Part shown: piece by piece, positions 61,088 to 64,000 of the stretch
How positions within the stretch are numbered: the stretch's first letter is position 1
How the letters are laid out: every line of letters starts with the position of its first letter
Source of the DNA: Betaproteobacteria bacterium
Lineage (GTDB): Bacteria; Pseudomonadota; Gammaproteobacteria; Burkholderiales; Burkholderiaceae_A
NCBI GenBank assembly: GCA_016868255.1
Contig: VGHN01000008.1
Location: forward strand, 1-64,000
Length of the DNA: 64,000 bases
Direction of reading: 5' to 3'
Translations under genes and position numbers: made by a program
Notes under the pieces: model-generated
What the model saw: only the letters and a program-made list of their open reading frames with translations
Databases searched by the model: none
What the model was told of the DNA's origin: nothing

Positions 61088-61873
61088 CTATTCAGCGATG
61101 CCGGCCACCACGGTGGAGAAGCCAGAGTCGACATAGGTGATCTCACCGGTGACGCCCGCGGCCAGGTCCGAGAGCATGAAGGCGCAGACGTTGCCGACAT
61201 CATCAACGGTCACATTGCGGCGCAGAGGGGCGTTCTTCTCGACCACCGACAAGATATTCCCGAACCCTTTAATACCGCTCGCAGCCAGGGTCTTGATCGG
61301 CCCGGCCGATACACCGTTGACGCGAATACCCAACGGCCCCAGGCTCGAGGCCAGGTAACGAACCGAAGCCTCCAGGCTCGCCTTGGCAAGGCCCATGGTG
61401 TTGTAGGCGGGCACCATGCGCTCTGCGCCCAGGTAACTCAATGTCACAATTGCCCCTTTGCTGTTGCGCATGAGCGGCAGGGCCGCTTTGGCCAAGGCGC
61501 CAAAACTATAGGCACTGACCTCGTGTGCCACTCGGAAACCTTCGCGGCTAAAGCCCTCGAGGAAGTCACCCGCAATGGCCTCGCGGGGGGCAAAGGCAAT
61601 GGCATGCACCAGGCCGTCGAGGCTTGCCCACTTCTCGCCCAGTGATTTGAAGAGCGCCTCTATCTGGCTGTCCTCGGAGACATCGCAAGGCAGGCAGAGA
61701 TTGCTGCCGAATGCGGCGGCCATCTCTCTAACGCGCTCTTCAAAGCGCTCGTTCTGGAAAGTAAAGGCAAGTTGGGCGCCCTGTGCGTGGCAGGCCTTGG
61801 CAATGCCATAGGCGATGGAGCGGTTGGATAGGAGTCCGGTGATGAGGATTCGTTTGTCTTTTAGAAAGGCCAT
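61088..61873 (-). CDS. fabI: Enoyl-[acyl-carrier-protein] reductase (NADH)
   Basis: A 261-residue short-chain dehydrogenase-fold enzyme, last step of each fatty-acid elongation round. ILITGLLSNRSIAYGIAKA (NADH site), Tyr-x6-Lys in PAYNTMGLAKASLEASVRYL (catalytic), and VNGVSAGPIKTLAASGI are seen. ATG 61873 (MAFLKDKR) matches family starts; ATG 61888 would add five residues. No clear ribosome binding site for either. Followed 6 bases later by thyA. Confidence 0.95.
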   Translation of the reverse strand: MAFLKDKRILITGLLSNRSIAYGIAKACHAQGAQLAFTFQNERFEERVREMAAAFGSNLCLPCDVSEDSQIEALFKSLGEKWASLDGLVHAIAFAPREAIAGDFLEGFSREGFRVAHEVSAYSFGALAKAALPLMRNSKGAIVTLSYLGAERMVPAYNTMGLAKASLEASVRYLASSLGPLGIRVNGVSAGPIKTLAASGIKGFGNILSVVEKNAPLRRNVTVDDVGNVCAFMLSDLAAGVTGEITYVDSGFSTVVAGIAE

Positions 61874-61947
61874 ATTCGAAGAGTCCATGCATGCTTAGGG
61901 GCGAGCCCCTGGAGCGAACATTCTATGCTTGGTTACACTCTTGCATC

Positions 61948-63837
61948 ATGCGCCCCGCATCCACTCGAATCGCTGTCCTGTTGTGGGCATCGCTATTTCC
62001 TCTGGCGGGCATGGCGCAAGCCCAGACCGCGGCCACTCCCGCGCCTGAAACCAGCGCAGATGCATCGCCGGGGTCCGTCACTGTCCGCGGTTCGTGGACC
62101 TCTGGCATGGCCCTGGTCGGCCGAACCAAGTACAGCCGTGAATTCACCCACTTTGCTTATGTAAATCCGCAGGCACCCAAGGGCGGCGACCTGCGCCTGG
62201 CCGCCATGGGAAGCTTTGACAAACTCAATCCGTTCACCCTCAAGGGCCTCTCGGCCCGAGGAATCATGGAGTTGGTCTTCGAACCCCTGGCCATTGGCAG
62301 TCTCGATGAGCCCATGTCGATGTATGGACTCCTTGCGCAGCAGATGATGCTCGCCCCCGATGGAATGTCGATTAGTTTTCGACTCAACCCACAGGCACGG
62401 TTCTCCAACGGCAAGCCTGTTCGTGCAGAGGACGTGAAGTTCTCCTTCGACACCCTCCGCAGCGGTGCGGCCAGCCCCATTTGGAAGAATTACTGGGCCG
62501 ATGTTCGCGAGGCCGTGGTGGTCGATGAGCGCACCATTCGTTTTGACTTCAAGCGGCGCAACCGCGAGTTGCACATGATTGTTGCGAGTGTGCCGGTCTT
62601 CTCCAAGGAGTGGGGTCAGGGCAAGCCATTTGAGCAATGGGTGCACCAGAAGCCGATTGGCAGTGGCCCTTATGCAGTGGCCCGGGTGGACTTGGGCAAG
62701 ACCATTGTCTATGAGCGTCGAGCGGACTACTGGGGCAAGGACCTCCCCACGCGGGTGGGCCAATTCAATTTCGATCGCGTCAGCTTTCGCTATTACAAAG
62801 ATGTCTTCGCGAGACTCGAGGCCTTGAAGGCGGGCGAGTTCGATTTCATTCACGAGAATGCCGCCAAGAACTGGGCCCGCTCTTACCAGGGCAGGGCCTT
62901 TTCTAGCGGGGAGCTAATTAAGACCGAGCTGCCCAACTCCAACGCAGCCGGTCTGCAGGCCTTCTACTTCAATACCCGCAAGCCCATGTTCGCAGACCGC
63001 CGAGTGCGTAAGGCCATTGAGCTGGCCCTGGACTATGAGTGGATGAATCGCCAACTCTTCTACGACCAGTACAAGCGATCGAACTCTTACTTCACCAATA
63101 CCGATATGGCCGCCTCGGGCAAACCATCTGCAGCCGAGGAAGCCATGCTGAGGAGTATTGCTGCCGACACGGGCAAGCCACTGCCCGAGGGCGTGCTGGG
63201 CGTGGTCCCTGAGCCACCGAAGACGTCACCGCCGGGGAGTCTGCGGGAGAACCTTCGCAAGGCACGGGCCCTGCTGGCCGAGGCCGGGTACACCGTACAA
63301 AACGGTGTCTTGAAAAACCAGAAGGGCGAGCCCTTCGAGTTTGAGATTCTCATTAGCCAGCGCAGTTGGGAGCGGGTTGTGGCCCCTTTTGCGCGAAACC
63401 TGCAGAAGCTGGGCATCCGGGCCACTTCGAGGATGACCGATGCCTCGGTCTATAAGAAGCGAGTCGATGACTACGACTACGACATGATTGTGCATTGGTA
63501 CCTCTCGAGTCAGAATCCCGGCAACGAATTGCTCTTTCGGTTTACCAGTCGTTCTGCAGGCGAGCCGGGCGCCGACAACTTCATTGGAGTGAAAAGCGCT
63601 TTGGTCGATGAAGCCATTGAGCGGGTGATTGGCGCGGGCTCGCGAGAAGGACTGGTCACTGCATCTCGGGTGCTCGATCGTCTGCTGCGGGTTGAGCACT
63701 ATGCAGTGGCCAATTGGCACAACAATGTTCATCGGGTCGCCTATCGCACGGGGCTCCAAGCGCCCAAGCAGCGGCCGCTCTACTATCACTCCGAAGACTG
63801 GGCCATGGCGGCTTGGTGGTGGGGGCCCAAGCAATGA
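61948..63837 (+). CDS. yejA: Peptide ABC transporter substrate-binding protein (YejA-like)
   Basis: A 629-residue family 5 extracellular solute-binding protein. Signal peptide about residues 1-26 (ending GMAQAQ). Then FAYVNPQAPKGGDLRLAAMG and SFDKLNPFTLKG, typical of YejA, which imports oligopeptides (microcin C in E. coli). ATG 61948 starts the signal peptide; the frame is open 19 codons further up. Its stop overlaps the permease start (ATGA). Confidence 0.93.
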   Translation: MRPASTRIAVLLWASLFPLAGMAQAQTAATPAPETSADASPGSVTVRGSWTSGMALVGRTKYSREFTHFAYVNPQAPKGGDLRLAAMGSFDKLNPFTLKGLSARGIMELVFEPLAIGSLDEPMSMYGLLAQQMMLAPDGMSISFRLNPQARFSNGKPVRAEDVKFSFDTLRSGAASPIWKNYWADVREAVVVDERTIRFDFKRRNRELHMIVASVPVFSKEWGQGKPFEQWVHQKPIGSGPYAVARVDLGKTIVYERRADYWGKDLPTRVGQFNFDRVSFRYYKDVFARLEALKAGEFDFIHENAAKNWARSYQGRAFSSGELIKTELPNSNAAGLQAFYFNTRKPMFADRRVRKAIELALDYEWMNRQLFYDQYKRSNSYFTNTDMAASGKPSAAEEAMLRSIAADTGKPLPEGVLGVVPEPPKTSPPGSLRENLRKARALLAEAGYTVQNGVLKNQKGEPFEFEILISQRSWERVVAPFARNLQKLGIRATSRMTDASVYKKRVDDYDYDMIVHWYLSSQNPGNELLFRFTSRSAGEPGADNFIGVKSALVDEAIERVIGAGSREGLVTASRVLDRLLRVEHYAVANWHNNVHRVAYRTGLQAPKQRPLYYHSEDWAMAAWWWGPKQ

Positions 63838-64000
63838 CACCGCAACTCTTCGCTTACATCCTCAAGCGGCTGCTGCTAATTATTCCCACGCTGCTGGGCA
63901 TTCTCTTGGTGACCTTCACCCTGATTCAGTTCGTTCCTGGTGGCCCGGTGGAACAGATGGTTCAGATGTTGCAAGGCGAGCACTCTGGAATGGGAGCGGC
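63834..64000 (+). CDS. yejB: Peptide ABC transporter permease (YejB-like), 3' end outside window
   Basis: The first 55 codons are visible: MTPQLFAYILKRLLLIIPTL and then LGILLVTFTLIQFVPGGPVE, the first membrane helix of YejB/DppB-type permeases. ATG 63834 overlaps the yejA stop. The gene runs off the window. Confidence 0.9.
   Translation, partial: MTPQLFAYILKRLLLIIPTLLGILLVTFTLIQFVPGGPVEQMVQMLQGEHSGMGA

Overview
The window is high-GC DNA from a proteobacterium, most likely a betaproteobacterium of the order Burkholderiales that lives as an aerobic anoxygenic phototroph. Three things point there: a photosynthesis gene cluster of the purple-bacterial type with spheroidene/spheroidenone carotenoid genes, an oxygen-dependent (AcsF) Mg-protoporphyrin ester cyclase and no anaerobic BchE in view, and a DUF3460-scpA pair typical of Burkholderiales.

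Region 1 (1-3700) is accessory DNA: the 3' part of a large DUF2779 nuclease-like gene, a BrnT-like/CopG toxin-antitoxin pair, a duplicated tail of the DUF2779 gene, a YafQ/DinJ-type toxin-antitoxin pair with a palindromic operator, and an antitoxin scrap. A 19-bp direct repeat brackets 2697-3705, and its right copy is the end of tspO.

Region 2 (3685-32630) is the photosynthesis cluster. On the minus strand are bchG-bch2-bchP-tspO. Divergently, crtI-crtB run right, and aerR-ppsR-crtA-crtD-crtC run left as one overlapping string. From a PpsR-type operator at 15908-15925, bchF-bchN-bchB-bchH-bchL-bchM-lhaA-puhA-puhB-puhC-acsF-puhE run right with almost every stop overlapping the next start. A convergent pucB-pucA-pucC operon follows, with two tiny membrane-protein genes at its end. 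The puc alpha subunit carries Phe44-Leu45, the signature of blue-shifted B800-820 antenna. The cluster makes and assembles bacteriochlorophyll a, spheroidene-series carotenoids, LH2-type antenna and reaction-centre H subunit. The genes puf, bchCXYZ, bchDI, crtE and crtF are not in this window.

Region 3 (32770-49066) holds a dienelactone hydrolase, an operon with an FGE-like secreted protein and a MacA/MacB-like ABC exporter with three permeases, isocitrate lyase with a striking upstream repeat array, rlmJ, an AlkA-type glycosylase, and a TRAP transporter with a sigma-54-type promoter, followed by a gamma-glutamyltransferase-like hydrolase.

Region 4 (49084-53115) is the circularly permuted ATP-grasp / alpha-E / transglutaminase / Anbu cluster. 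Region 5 (53164-64000) is mostly housekeeping: yaaA, a cytochrome b561 and cytochrome c', murB, scpA, DUF3460, metG, dcd, dfrA, thyA, fabI and the start of a yejAB peptide importer. No rRNA, tRNA, insertion sequence or CRISPR array was recognised.
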